A stretch of DNA of 64,000 nt, taken from positions 2,044,550-2,108,549 of the forward strand of contig NZ_LT960614.1 of assembly GCF_900231165.1 (NCBI RefSeq). The letters run 5' to 3'. The notes under the pieces are model-generated. The model saw only the letters and a list, made by a program, of their open reading frames with translations. It was not told the origin of the DNA and searched no databases. Each line of letters opens with the position of its first letter. Position 1 is the stretch's first letter. Below are positions 36,647-44,605 of the stretch, piece by piece. Source of the DNA: Hartmannibacter diazotrophicus (GTDB lineage: Bacteria; Pseudomonadota; Alphaproteobacteria; Rhizobiales; Pleomorphomonadaceae). The translations under genes and the position numbers were made by a program.

Positions 36647-37777
36647 TGAAAAATCCTCGAAAAATAAGCGCCGCATCGCGCAATGGTTCTAAAAGTCTGT
36701 GTATTTCCGGCGAAATCCGGTGCCGGTTCTGCGTCCGCACTTGCGAAAAAATGCAAGCGGGAGCGTTTCCGCAGCCTTGTTTCGGACGGGGGCGCCGTCG
36801 TGCAATGGGGCTGCGAAGATACAGCTGTGAGCAGCGATATCGCCGGAAGGCAGACATCGCGCTCACAGCCGCAAGTGCAGGCAATGTGCACCGGTCGCAG
36901 AATCTGGAGAATCAGGAAAGGAATTCGGGACATCCGGATCCGTGACCACAGCCGTGATCCCGGTTTTCCCCCCGTTGTCTATCCTGGGCGCTGCCCGGAA
37001 GACGAATTCCTCCCCGATCTGCTCCAGCGTCTCCTCGAAGGTGCAGGTCTTACAAAAACAATAGTCTTGATCAAAAACACCGCATCGAAAATCAACAGAT
37101 CATCAAATATGCCGGCAAGCAAAACTGCTGTCGGCGATCTTGGTGCCGGCCGTTTCCGGACGGCTAAAGGTCTCAAAAACAACTTAAACACGATCACCTG
37201 AGGCACGGAAAACCCAGCCCCATGGCATTCGAAAATGGCCTGCTGCGATTCATTTGTTCGTATACAAACGATTGGGATGAACCGCTTTCAAACCCGGCCC
37301 CAAACGAACGCGGTGACGATCAGGACCCAACACATCGCGGGCATCAAAGATTGATCCCAACGATGGCGAAGGCCTGAAAGTGGGCCAGTCTCCCGTTCCG
37401 CCTCTTGAACGATCGAACTGAACCAACCGCACCGCCATCCACAAGAGCACTACCGAAGCTTTCGTTCCGGCGGATACTTTTGTGTTCGAACTTTGCCGAT
37501 TTGAAACAAATCACCCAGAAATATGGCAATTTTGTGTCATTTGTGGTTAAATGTTACATTCTGAGGTGTTTGGTGGCTTGTTTGTGGCATTTGTATACGA
37601 TTTTGTGTCCGTTAACGCTCAGCTTTCCCACGGAAATCGGGAATATTCGGCTTCTGTAAGAAAAATTACAAAACCGAAGCGCATACGAACGCCGCCCTGA
37701 AAACAAGAAAATGCCGCTGCGCCCGGTGGGGCACAGCGGCATCGAAAAGCCTGAAGTCTGCGGGCCGCAAAGGCCGA
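36647..37777. other. Gene-poor, partly AT-rich region between two paralogous genes
   Basis: About 1.1 kb without a supported gene. A plus-strand frame through 36683-37201 has coding-looking stretches but no start or family. AT content rises sharply at 37490-37680, where TTTGTGTCATTTGT and TTTGTGGCATTTGT repeats lie close together. TCGTATACAAA (37257-37267) and its reverse complement TTTGTATACGA (37588-37598) are an inverted pair. The region may be a decayed insertion or a regulatory zone. Confidence 0.5.
37701..37742 (-). terminator. Rho-independent terminator of small exported protein 2
   Basis: A 14-base stem with one G-U-type mismatch (ATGCCGCTGCGCCC at 37711-37724 with GGGCACAGCGGCAT at 37729-37742), loop of four, followed on the minus strand by a U-rich run. 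It begins 36 bases after the stop. Confidence 0.85.
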
Positions 37778-38167
37778 TCAGATCGCGCCGGGCTGAACCT
37801 TGGCGATACGAACGGAGCCGGCATCCTTGGCGCAGGTGAACGTCAGCGAGCTGCCGTCCTGGGTTTCGACCGCGGCCTGCTGGCCGGAGGGCAGGGAGAA
37901 CGCGACACGGGCCGGCTGCACGAGGGCGTCTTCCAGATCGGCGGCGCCGACGACCATGGTCATGGCGCAGGCGTTGCCGGCGGTCGTGAATGTGCCGATG
38001 GCATGGGTGGTGCCGATGGTCTGGTGGAACCCTGCGCCGGCGGCATAGAGGGCACCGGCCGCGCCGGTGTCACGAGCGCCGGCATATGCGAACCCGGCGG
38101 CGGTCACGACAGCGGCGACAGCGGCAGCAGCGGCGATTCGGGCGGCGAACGGACGAGTAGCGGACAT
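37778..38167 (-). CDS. Small exported protein, paralogue 2 of a two-cysteine family
   Basis: A 129-residue exported protein from ATG 38167 (TGTGGAG upstream). Signal peptide about 30 residues, Ala-rich, ending AGA or AYA. The mature part aligns with the protein at 36254-36646: GTFTTAGNACAMTMVVG against FFMTEARACAMTLISV, PARVAFSLPSG, and SLTFTCAKDAGSVRI against ALTFRCEQAGKQLSI. Conserved Cys pair and PAR motif suggest the same fold. Unknown function; has its own intrinsic terminator. Confidence 0.72.
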   Translation of the reverse strand: MSATRPFAARIAAAAAVAAVVTAAGFAYAGARDTGAAGALYAAGAGFHQTIGTTHAIGTFTTAGNACAMTMVVGAADLEDALVQPARVAFSLPSGQQAAVETQDGSSLTFTCAKDAGSVRIAKVQPGAI

Positions 38168-38328
38168 TGTTTTCTCCACATCATATGGGTCGCCCGCTAT
38201 TCTGTTAGGGCGCGGCGACCCGGTTCCACGTCATTTCGGCATGCGGAAAGGAGACGTGGAAGCGCCTTCCTGCACGGTTTGACGTCAACGATGGCGTCGG
38301 TCTGGGTCCCTCGAACTGGCCATTCGCG

Positions 38329-38538
38329 TCAGATCGCGAACTTCTTGACCCGCTCACGGGGAGTGCACTGCCAGCGAACGACCCGCCATTTGGGATGCGA
38401 CTCATTCCACTGGGCGATGGTCTGCGGCGCGGTCATCATGCACTGCATGGGCCCGACGGGGTCCATCGACACGACGATGTTTTCCTTGCGGCAGTCGACC
38501 GGTGAACTGAGAAGGCAGATCGAAAGAAGCAGTTCCAT
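38329..38538 (-). CDS. Small conserved 'QCMM' protein
   Basis: A 69-residue protein MELLLSICLLSSPVDCRKE... with a short hydrophobic N terminus, then PMQCMMTAPQTIAQWNESHPKWRVVRWQC. The spacing of QCMM, IAQW, HPKW and RW.C is that of a small, widespread Hyphomicrobiales protein of unknown function. Three Cys in the mature part may form disulfides in the periplasm. Start ATG 38538 with GGGGAC upstream; longer frames lack support. Confidence 0.75.
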   Translation of the reverse strand: MELLLSICLLSSPVDCRKENIVVSMDPVGPMQCMMTAPQTIAQWNESHPKWRVVRWQCTPRERVKKFAI

Positions 38539-39122
38539 GCGAGAGGTCCCCTTGTGTTTGTGGTGACCCGCCAGGCGCTTCCTTCGTTTCCCTTCGGTTC
38601 GTTTTGCGGCGTTGCAACATAGGTAGGACGAATATGCCGATTTGGGAATAGGCAATTAAAAAATTTAAAACGTTTAAAATGCGTCTAACCGATTTATATC
38701 GCGATAAAAAATCTGAATTACCGTGTTAGAAAAACTGAATATGCAGAAAATGAAGGGTAGATATGCGCTCAAAGCGAGGCATTGGGAAGTAAAAGCCAGA
38801 ATTACTGGCGAGTTATATATAGGTGGTTTCAGAGGGCGAAAAATGCCCTGTCGTTGATGTAGATCAATGCGCGAAAATATTTGAAAAAATTGGGATTTTG
38901 AAAACATTCAGATGATTGTCCTGATCGCCTTGCAGGCGAGTCAGCGGTGCGGCTTAAAAATTTTAAAATCGGATCACCAACCTGTGTTCGCCGCACGAGC
39001 GTTTTTCCGGGGCAGGGGCTTGTCCCGCTCGCCCTGCCATTCCTTAACATGCGCGCGGAATTCGGCGCGGCGGCCCACGGCCCCGCGACGGACGATCGGC
39101 GATGAATAAGGAAAGGCTGTTC
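38539..39122. other. AT-rich gene-free stretch before the GST gene
   Basis: No gene is supported in this 584-base gap. 38640-38960 is much more AT-rich than the genome average and contains AATTTAAAACGTTTAAAA (38662-38679), a near-palindrome that could be an operator. Promoters for the divergent QCMM and GST genes must lie here. Confidence 0.5.
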
Positions 39123-39803
39123 ATGACCTTGCGACTTTACGATCTTTGCGGAGCGGACCCGAAGCTGCGCTTCAGCCCCTATTGCTGGCGGGTAAAGCTG
39201 GCTCTTCGCCACAAGGGAATCAGCGTCGAGACAGTGCCGACCCCGTTCACTGCGGTCCCGGAAATCGGCGGCGGCGGATTTCCGACGGTTCCGGTTCTGG
39301 AGCTTGAAGACGGCAAGACGCGGATCGTGGAGAGCTTCGCGATCGCTGAATATCTGGAGGAGACCTTCCCTGATCGACCGGCCCTCTTCTCGCCGGGCCC
39401 GGCCGGCCGGGCCAGTGCGCGTTTCATGGACGGCTTTGCGAACATGACCTTTGCAGCGCTGGCTTTCCCCCTGATCGCCAAGGACATCCACGCCCACCTC
39501 ACCGAAGCGGACCAGGTCTATTTCCGCCAGAGCCGCGAAAAGCGTCTCGGCAAGACGCTGGAAGAGGCGGCCGCCGGACGCGAGAACAAGCTCGGCGAAT
39601 TTCGCAAGACCCTCGCGCCCGTGCGCCACGTCCTGCGCTCGTCGCCCTACCTCGGTGGCGAGTCGCCTCTCTATGTCGATTTCATCCTCGCCGGTGCCCT
39701 GACCTGGGCAACGACCATCAGCGACTATCCGATTCTCGGCGACGAGGCGGAGATCTCCGACTGGCTGAAGCGGGTGACGCAGGGCGAAACCGCTCTGGCC
39801 TGA
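39123..39803 (+). CDS. Glutathione S-transferase family protein, beta-etherase-like
   Basis: A 226-residue GST. N-terminal thioredoxin fold with LYDLCGADPKLRFSPYCWRVKLALRHKGI, cis-Pro in GFPTVPVLEL and the SNAIL-like ESFAIAEYLEE. The C-terminal helical domain covers residues about 90-226. The 'FSPYCWR' type is shared with LigE/LigF-like beta-etherases and maleylacetoacetate-type GSTs; the substrate is unknown. ATG 39123 has AAGGAAAGG upstream. Followed by a GC-rich 10-base stem-loop. Confidence 0.85.
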   Translation: MTLRLYDLCGADPKLRFSPYCWRVKLALRHKGISVETVPTPFTAVPEIGGGGFPTVPVLELEDGKTRIVESFAIAEYLEETFPDRPALFSPGPAGRASARFMDGFANMTFAALAFPLIAKDIHAHLTEADQVYFRQSREKRLGKTLEEAAAGRENKLGEFRKTLAPVRHVLRSSPYLGGESPLYVDFILAGALTWATTISDYPILGDEAEISDWLKRVTQGETALA

Positions 39804-40135
39804 TGGCGGACCAGCGACGGGCCTGTTGCGGCGACGCGGCAGGCGCCTGTCCGCGCCGGGACACGCTGCAAAGTATTCAGGGCAGTTCGGAAAGAGTGAG
39901 GCCGCCGCCAGGGTAGGTTGACGGCGGCCTCTTGCCCATCCGGTTCCCGTCGATGCCGGTCAACAGGCACCGAAATGAGCATTGGAGGGCCGGTCGCAGC
40001 GCGTGCGTCTGCCTCCGGTCCGGGGCGACAACTCATGTCTGCAGGCGTTTCAGCTGCGGACAACCCGGATATTGGTCGCTATTTGCGATAAGTTCCAATT
40101 GTAAGTTCTGACCAGTCAAATAAGAATATCTGATC
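39804..40135. other. Intergenic region between GST and oxyR, no gene
   Basis: 332 bases. A perfect 10-base stem, GAGGCCGCCG (39898-39907) with CGGCGGCCTC (39922-39931), is a probable terminator of the GST gene. The AT-rich last 70 bases hold the oxyR promoter; I cannot define a full OxyR site there. Confidence 0.5.
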
Positions 40136-41044
40136 ATGCTGACGCTGCGCCAACTCCGCTATCTCGATGCGCTTGCCCAGGAAGGCCATTTCGGCAAGGC
40201 CGCCGAACGGGTCTCCGTGAGCCAGCCTGCGCTGTCCATGCAGATCAGAGAACTTGAGGCCGCACTCGGCGCCACGCTCGTGGAACGCTCGGCGAGTGGC
40301 GCGCGGCTGACCCTGACCGGCGAGGGCGTCGTTGCCCGGGCGAGGCGTATTCTTGCCGAGGTCGGCGATCTGGAGTCCTTCGCCTCCCGCAAGGCCGGCG
40401 ACCTCGCCGGGCCGCTGCGGATCGGCGTCATTCCCTCGATCGCGCCCTATCTGCTGCCCAAGCTGCTCCCGCGTCTCAGCGAGGAATTTCCGCGTCTGCA
40501 GCTCTCCATCCGCGAGACGGTCACCGCGACGCTTGTCGACGAACTGGCGGCGGGAACGCTGGACCTCGTGATCGCAAGCTTGCCGCTCGAGCATCCGTCC
40601 TTCGAGGAAGTGACAGTGTTCAGCGACGCCTTCCTGCTGGCAAGGCCCAACCGCGGGCGGTTCGCCGAATTGCAGGTCCATGCCGCCAGCGAGATCGCGC
40701 CGGAATCGCTGCTGCTGCTGGAAGACGGTCATTGCCTTAGGGATCAGACGCTCAACGTCTGCGGCGGCATCGACGCGCGCCGCTTGCGCTCGAGCGGCGT
40801 CACCAGCCTGTCGACGATCCTTCAGCTTGTGGCGGCGGGGCAGGGCATTACGCTCCTGCCGGAAATCTTCCTGCGCAGCGTCCCCGTCGATCCGTCCGAG
40901 ATTCAGGTCTCGCGTTTCAGTTCGCCGGAACCGTGCCGGGCGGTCGGAATGGCATGGCGCCGATCGAACCCGCGTGCGGAGGAGTTCCGGCGTCTGCTGC
41001 CATCCGTGGCAGGGTGTTCGGGAAGCCTGGTGGCCCCTGCCTGA
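40136..41044 (+). CDS. oxyR: Peroxide-responsive LysR regulator OxyR
   Basis: A 302-residue LysR-type regulator. Helix-turn-helix at residues 5-60 (QLRYLDALAQEGHFGKAAERVSVSQPALS). The redox switch is intact: LLLEDGHCLRDQTLNVC places Cys200 and Cys209 at the positions of E. coli Cys199 and Cys208, whose disulfide turns on the activator. Controls peroxide defence genes (kat, ahp, dps); none is adjacent here. ATG 40136. Confidence 0.9.
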   Translation: MLTLRQLRYLDALAQEGHFGKAAERVSVSQPALSMQIRELEAALGATLVERSASGARLTLTGEGVVARARRILAEVGDLESFASRKAGDLAGPLRIGVIPSIAPYLLPKLLPRLSEEFPRLQLSIRETVTATLVDELAAGTLDLVIASLPLEHPSFEEVTVFSDAFLLARPNRGRFAELQVHAASEIAPESLLLLEDGHCLRDQTLNVCGGIDARRLRSSGVTSLSTILQLVAAGQGITLLPEIFLRSVPVDPSEIQVSRFSSPEPCRAVGMAWRRSNPRAEEFRRLLPSVAGCSGSLVAPA

Positions 41045-41070
41045 CGCTCCCCGTCAGCGTTGCCGAACAA

Positions 41071-42132
41071 TCAGCTCTTCTGCCGGCGATAGCACGGCCA
41101 GCGCCAGGCGCGACGGCTTCCGATGTCGATGTGGATCGCCTGCGTATGGCAGTAGAGACCGATGCCGCCGCGATCGGACTGGGCAAAGAAGAACTTGGCC
41201 AGCGTGTCGCGGGCAACGCCGGGCATGTAGAGGTCGACCGCGTTGCAGTACATGTGCTGGGAATTGCGCGCGCCATTGACCCGCCGGTTATAGGGCGGCG
41301 AGCGATAGCCGGACGTGATCACGACCTTCTTGCCGAAACGCGCCTCGGCCCGGCGTACCAGGGAGACGAGTTGCGGTTTCAGGCATCCCACCTGAATTGA
41401 ACTGCGTGCGAGCAGGAGCCCGTTGCCGGCAACGACCGCGCTGGCCGGAACGCCCGGCACACGCATGGAGAAGGGATGCATCGGTCCATTGGTGAAGAAG
41501 TCGCTCGGGTCGTCATCCGGCGAACGCGACACCAGGACGATTCCCTCGGGCCAGTCGACCCCCGGCAGGCTGTCCATCTTCTCCACGCGGTGGGGCTTTT
41601 GAAAGGCTGCCGCCTCCGGTTCGTCATCCTCCGGCGGCGCCTCGACGCTCGCCTCGACGATCGGCTGGTTCTCGGCGGCTGCAAGGGCCTTTGCCGTTTC
41701 GGTCGCCTTGCCGTCCGCGCCGTTGGCCGTCTCCGTCTTGGCGCCGTCCTGAGACTTCGTGCCGTCCTCGGCCTTGGTCGCCGTCTCCGTCGTCTTGCCC
41801 GGCGCGGGCTCGGCGGCCTTTTCGGCCTTCGCCGCCTCACCGTTGGCCTTGTCTGCAGAAGCGTCCGCGGTCTTATTCTCGTCGGCCTGCTCTTTCGTGC
41901 CCGCTGTGGTGGCGCTCTCGGGTGCGCCAGCCGTCTTCTCGCCGTCGGCCGTCTTTTCGCCGTCAGCCTTTTCCTCGTCCTTGGAGGCGGTATCGACTGC
42001 CTGTTGCGCTGCGGCTCTGGCCGACTCCTGCGTGGAATTGCGGGCGAATTCGGACGGATCGGTCAAGCTCTGGCAAGAGCCGAGCACCAACGCCACGACA
42101 GCAAGACTCGTGAGGCAAAGCGCGGTCTTCAG
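41071..42132 (-). CDS. DUF882/M15-like peptidoglycan peptidase-type lipoprotein
   Basis: About 353 residues. The C-terminal 120 residues are the DUF882 (YcbK, peptidase M15-like) fold: VVITSGYRSPPYNRRVNG, SQHMYCNAVDLYM and GIGLYCHTQAIHIDIG, with zinc ligands His/Asp/His. In front of it is a 150-residue Ala/Glu/Lys/Thr/Asp-rich low-complexity stalk. I place the start at CTG 42132: this gives MKTALCLTSLAVVALVLGSCQ, a perfect lipoprotein signal with lipobox LGSC, and GGGAGGGA lies at the right distance. The first conventional start, GTG 42096, would leave a crippled signal. Probably a periplasmic, lipid-anchored cell-wall enzyme. Confidence 0.8.
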   Translation of the reverse strand: MKTALCLTSLAVVALVLGSCQSLTDPSEFARNSTQESARAAAQQAVDTASKDEEKADGEKTADGEKTAGAPESATTAGTKEQADENKTADASADKANGEAAKAEKAAEPAPGKTTETATKAEDGTKSQDGAKTETANGADGKATETAKALAAAENQPIVEASVEAPPEDDEPEAAAFQKPHRVEKMDSLPGVDWPEGIVLVSRSPDDDPSDFFTNGPMHPFSMRVPGVPASAVVAGNGLLLARSSIQVGCLKPQLVSLVRRAEARFGKKVVITSGYRSPPYNRRVNGARNSQHMYCNAVDLYMPGVARDTLAKFFFAQSDRGGIGLYCHTQAIHIDIGSRRAWRWPCYRRQKS

Positions 42133-42524
42133 AACAAATCCCTCCCGGCGCCATTGGATGGCGTTGGCGTTTCCCGTGTTTGCCGCTGAGCAGGCAATCT
42201 ACCTGACAGGCTAAGTGCGAATCAAACGAATATCAGGCGTTCGTCGCATCAGTTGATCGTCCTGACGTTGCAGAAATCTTACTGACACTGCAAGTCGCCG
42301 GAATGGCGAAATGGACGAAATGCCATGGGCAATTGGAATTGGCGGCCAGTAACACCACAACAACGCAGGGAATGACAAGCCGAAAAATACGGATGGCCGG
42401 CGGACTGCTGCTGCGGCAATCCACCGGCCATGTTGTTGACAGCCATCAAGGAGACGGCCGTCCGACACTGCTAGAATAGCGCAACTCTAGGGTTTTGAAG
42501 GGACAGGACCGTGTGCGGGCCGGC
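42133..42524. other. Intergenic region, no supported gene
   Basis: 392 bases between the lipoprotein gene start and the glyoxalase stop, both leftward. GGCCGG (42393-42398) and CCGGCC (42423-42428) could form a loose hairpin acting as glyoxalase terminator. Short open frames here have no start or family signal. Confidence 0.45.
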
Positions 42525-42965
42525 TTACCAGTGCCCGGTGTTCGGCATCGACGTCCACGGTTCGGCGGGAGCGAGCGCCTCGCCCTTTTGCAGCAGTTCG
42601 ATCGAGATGTTGTCCGGCGAGCGGATGAAGGCCATGCGGCCATCGCGCGGCGGGCGGTTGATCGTCACGCCGGCCTTCATGAGCCGGTCGCAAAGGCCGT
42701 AGATGTCGTCGACCTCATAGGCGAGATGGCCGAAATTGCGGCCTTCTCCGTAGGCCTCCGGATCCCAGTTGTGGGTGAGTTCGACGAGCGGCGCCGCGCC
42801 GGCCTTGGCCCTCTCGCGGTCATCTGGCGCGGCCAGAAAAATCAGCGTATAGCGACCGTTCGGGTAGTCGTTCCGGCGGACTTCGACGAGCCCGAGTTTG
42901 TTGCAGTAGAAGTCCAGAGCGGCGTCGACATCGGCCACGCGGACCATGGTGTGCAGATAGCGCAT
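42525..42965 (-). CDS. gloA: Lactoylglutathione lyase (glyoxalase I)
   Basis: A 146-residue beta-alpha-beta-beta-beta metalloenzyme. Metal ligands His5 ([10 protein letters not shown]), Glu62 (LVELTHNW), His80 (NFGHLAYEV) and Glu123 (SIELLQKGE) are all present. Short form without the loops of the human enzyme, so probably Ni/Co-dependent. Converts the methylglyoxal-glutathione hemithioacetal to S-lactoylglutathione. The last 15 residues form a Trp-containing tail ([12 protein letters not shown]) typical of alphaproteobacterial members. Confidence 0.92.
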   Translation of the reverse strand: MRYLHTMVRVADVDAALDFYCNKLGLVEVRRNDYPNGRYTLIFLAAPDDRERAKAGAAPLVELTHNWDPEAYGEGRNFGHLAYEVDDIYGLCDRLMKAGVTINRPPRDGRMAFIRSPDNISIELLQKGEALAPAEPWTSMPNTGHW

Positions 42966-43362
42966 GAAATATCCTCGATCTTGATCCTGAAGGCGGGCAA
43001 CCTATCCTGATGTAGGAGCATGTCCGTTTCTTGAAAATGGCGGTTCGGATTTTTTGAGTTCTGGTTCAGGAAATCGTGTGGAAAAAGCGAAGTCCAATGA
43101 TTATATAGAGTTAACAAATAGTTAACAAAGGCTTGGTGGCCACTTGCCTTAGAATTCGGCAAGGAGTTGCCGTCGTAACGACAGTTGGAGTTTGCTTTTC
43201 ATGCCACTGATTCGGATTTTCGCAGGAGAACGGGCAGGAATCGCGTCCGTGCACTTGCGAAGACCTGGGCATTCGGTGCTAAGATTCATTCGCGGGAATC
43301 AACTTTTTTTGTTGATGTGATGTGGCCGGCATAGTTGCTGTCGTAGGGGAGGGGCCATTCTC
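42966..43362. other. Divergent promoter region gloA / twin cold-shock gene
   Basis: 397 bases without a gene. Contains the CtrA-type box at 43111-43126 and the inverted pair CTTGCC/GGCAAG at 43146-43166. The long leader (about 180-230 bases) before the cold-shock gene fits the structured leaders known for cold-shock mRNAs. Confidence 0.5.
43111..43126. promoter_or_regulatory. CtrA-type binding site
   Basis: TTAACAAATAGTTAAC is an exact match to the CtrA consensus TTAA-N7-TTAAC. It lies 237 bases before the twin cold-shock gene and 146 before gloA. CtrA is the cell-cycle master regulator of alphaproteobacteria. Either gene could be the target; the match is by consensus only. Confidence 0.6.
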
Positions 43363-43938
43363 ATGGCTAAGGTGGAGTCGGATCTGAAGTCTGTTTCCGG
43401 CGTCGGAGACGAAGTCACTGCGGACGTGATCGAGGTTGCAGGCACGATCAAGTGGTTCGACGTGGCAAAGGGGTTCGGCTTCATTGTACCGGACGACGAA
43501 ATGCCGGATATCCTCCTGCATGTGACCTGCCTGCGTCGCGACGGCTTCCAGACCGCCTATGAAGGGGCACGGGTGGTCTGCGAGGTTCTGGATCGTCCGA
43601 AGGGGCTGCAGGCCCTGCGCATTCTTTCCATGGATGAGTCCTCCGCCGTTCATCCGTCCCAGATGGCGCCCTCGCGCACGCACGTTCAGGTCGTGCCCAC
43701 CAGCGGGCTGGAGCGCGTTTCCGTGAAGTGGTTCAACCGCGTTCGTGGATTCGGTTTCGTATCCAAGGGTGAGGGGCATCCGGATATTTTCATCCACATG
43801 GAGACCCTGCGCCGTTACGGCATGGCCGAGCTGCGCCCCGGGCAGGAAGTGCTGGTGCGTTTCGGCGACGGACCCAAGGGTCTCATGGCCTCCGAGGTGC
43901 GTCCGCTGACGGCCGGCGGAGCCCCATCCTCGCACTGA
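43363..43938 (+). CDS. Twin cold-shock-domain protein
   Basis: A 191-residue protein with two cold-shock domains: residues about 25-85 (GTIKWFDVAKGFGFIVPD and DILLHVTCL) and 117-180 (VSVKWFNRVRGFGFVSKG and DIFIHMETL). Each has the KWF and GFGFI/V RNP1 motifs and one RNP2-like DILLH/DIFIH, so both should bind single-stranded nucleic acid. Double-CSD proteins are typical of alphaproteobacteria, e.g. CspD of Caulobacter. ATG 43363 has GGAGGGG upstream. Confidence 0.92.
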   Translation: MAKVESDLKSVSGVGDEVTADVIEVAGTIKWFDVAKGFGFIVPDDEMPDILLHVTCLRRDGFQTAYEGARVVCEVLDRPKGLQALRILSMDESSAVHPSQMAPSRTHVQVVPTSGLERVSVKWFNRVRGFGFVSKGEGHPDIFIHMETLRRYGMAELRPGQEVLVRFGDGPKGLMASEVRPLTAGGAPSSH

Positions 43939-44002
43939 TTCCTTCCATGACAGGGTGTCCCTTGAGCGGCAATTCGGACGCGCCTCGGCCCGGAACGGTT
44001 CG

Positions 44003-44500
44003 ATGCTGAGGCGTTTGCTCCTTGCCGCCGGATTGGGCGTCTGCGCGGTCTTAGCGGCGGCTGTCTCCGTGTCGTGGCTGGATGCGCCGCTTGCAATCGC
44101 ATCCAGAGCCGCCTCATCCCTGGAGACGCTGACCGTTGAGACGACCGGCGGGCCGAAGTCGTTCAAGGTCGAACTCGCCCTGACCCCGGATCAGCGAAGC
44201 CGGGGCCTGATGTTCCGCAAGGAAATGGCGCCCGACCACGGCATGTTCTTCGACATGGGGCGCACCGCGCCAGCCTATTTCTGGATGAAGAACACCTATC
44301 TGTCGCTCGATATCATCTTCATCGACGAGCACGGTAGCGTCGCGACGATCGCCGAAAACGCCAAGCCGCTCTCCGAAGAGATGATCCCCTCCGGTTCGCC
44401 CATCCGCTACGTGCTGGAACTGGTTGCCGGCGGCGCCCGGCGTTTCGGCATTCAGGTTGGCGACAAGGTCGACATACCGCCACGGATGCAGGCGCAGTAA
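44003..44500 (+). CDS. Exported DUF192 protein
   Basis: A 165-residue protein with a signal or anchor peptide (MLRRLLLAAGLGVCAVLAAA) and a DUF192 domain from about residue 45: FKVELALTPDQRSRGLMFRKEM, FFDMGRTAPAYFWMKNTYLSLDIIFID and VLELVAGGARRFGIQVGD. Family function is unknown; it is often beside cold-shock or envelope genes. GTG 43955 is an alternative start, but ATG 44003 gives a standard signal. 64 bases after the cold-shock gene, probably co-transcribed. Confidence 0.8.
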   Translation: MLRRLLLAAGLGVCAVLAAAVSVSWLDAPLAIASRAASSLETLTVETTGGPKSFKVELALTPDQRSRGLMFRKEMAPDHGMFFDMGRTAPAYFWMKNTYLSLDIIFIDEHGSVATIAENAKPLSEEMIPSGSPIRYVLELVAGGARRFGIQVGDKVDIPPRMQAQ

Positions 44501-44605
44501 GTCTCCATCGTCATGGACGCCGCCTGCTCCAGAATCGGGGCGGCGCTCCTGCCAAGGCAACTCGGCTGACGAACGCCGCCGTTTTCGATCTGTGGTCCCG
44601 GCCAG

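Noticed and set aside
36683-37201. Plus-strand frame of 172 codons between the two secreted protein genes
   Set aside because: Parts look coding, but there is no ribosome site, no recognisable domain and it starts inside the upstream region of another gene; may be a decayed gene.
38655-38685. CtrA-type site in the TTAA-rich stretch
   Set aside because: Spacing between the TTAA units is not seven bases; it is only an AT-rich near-palindrome.
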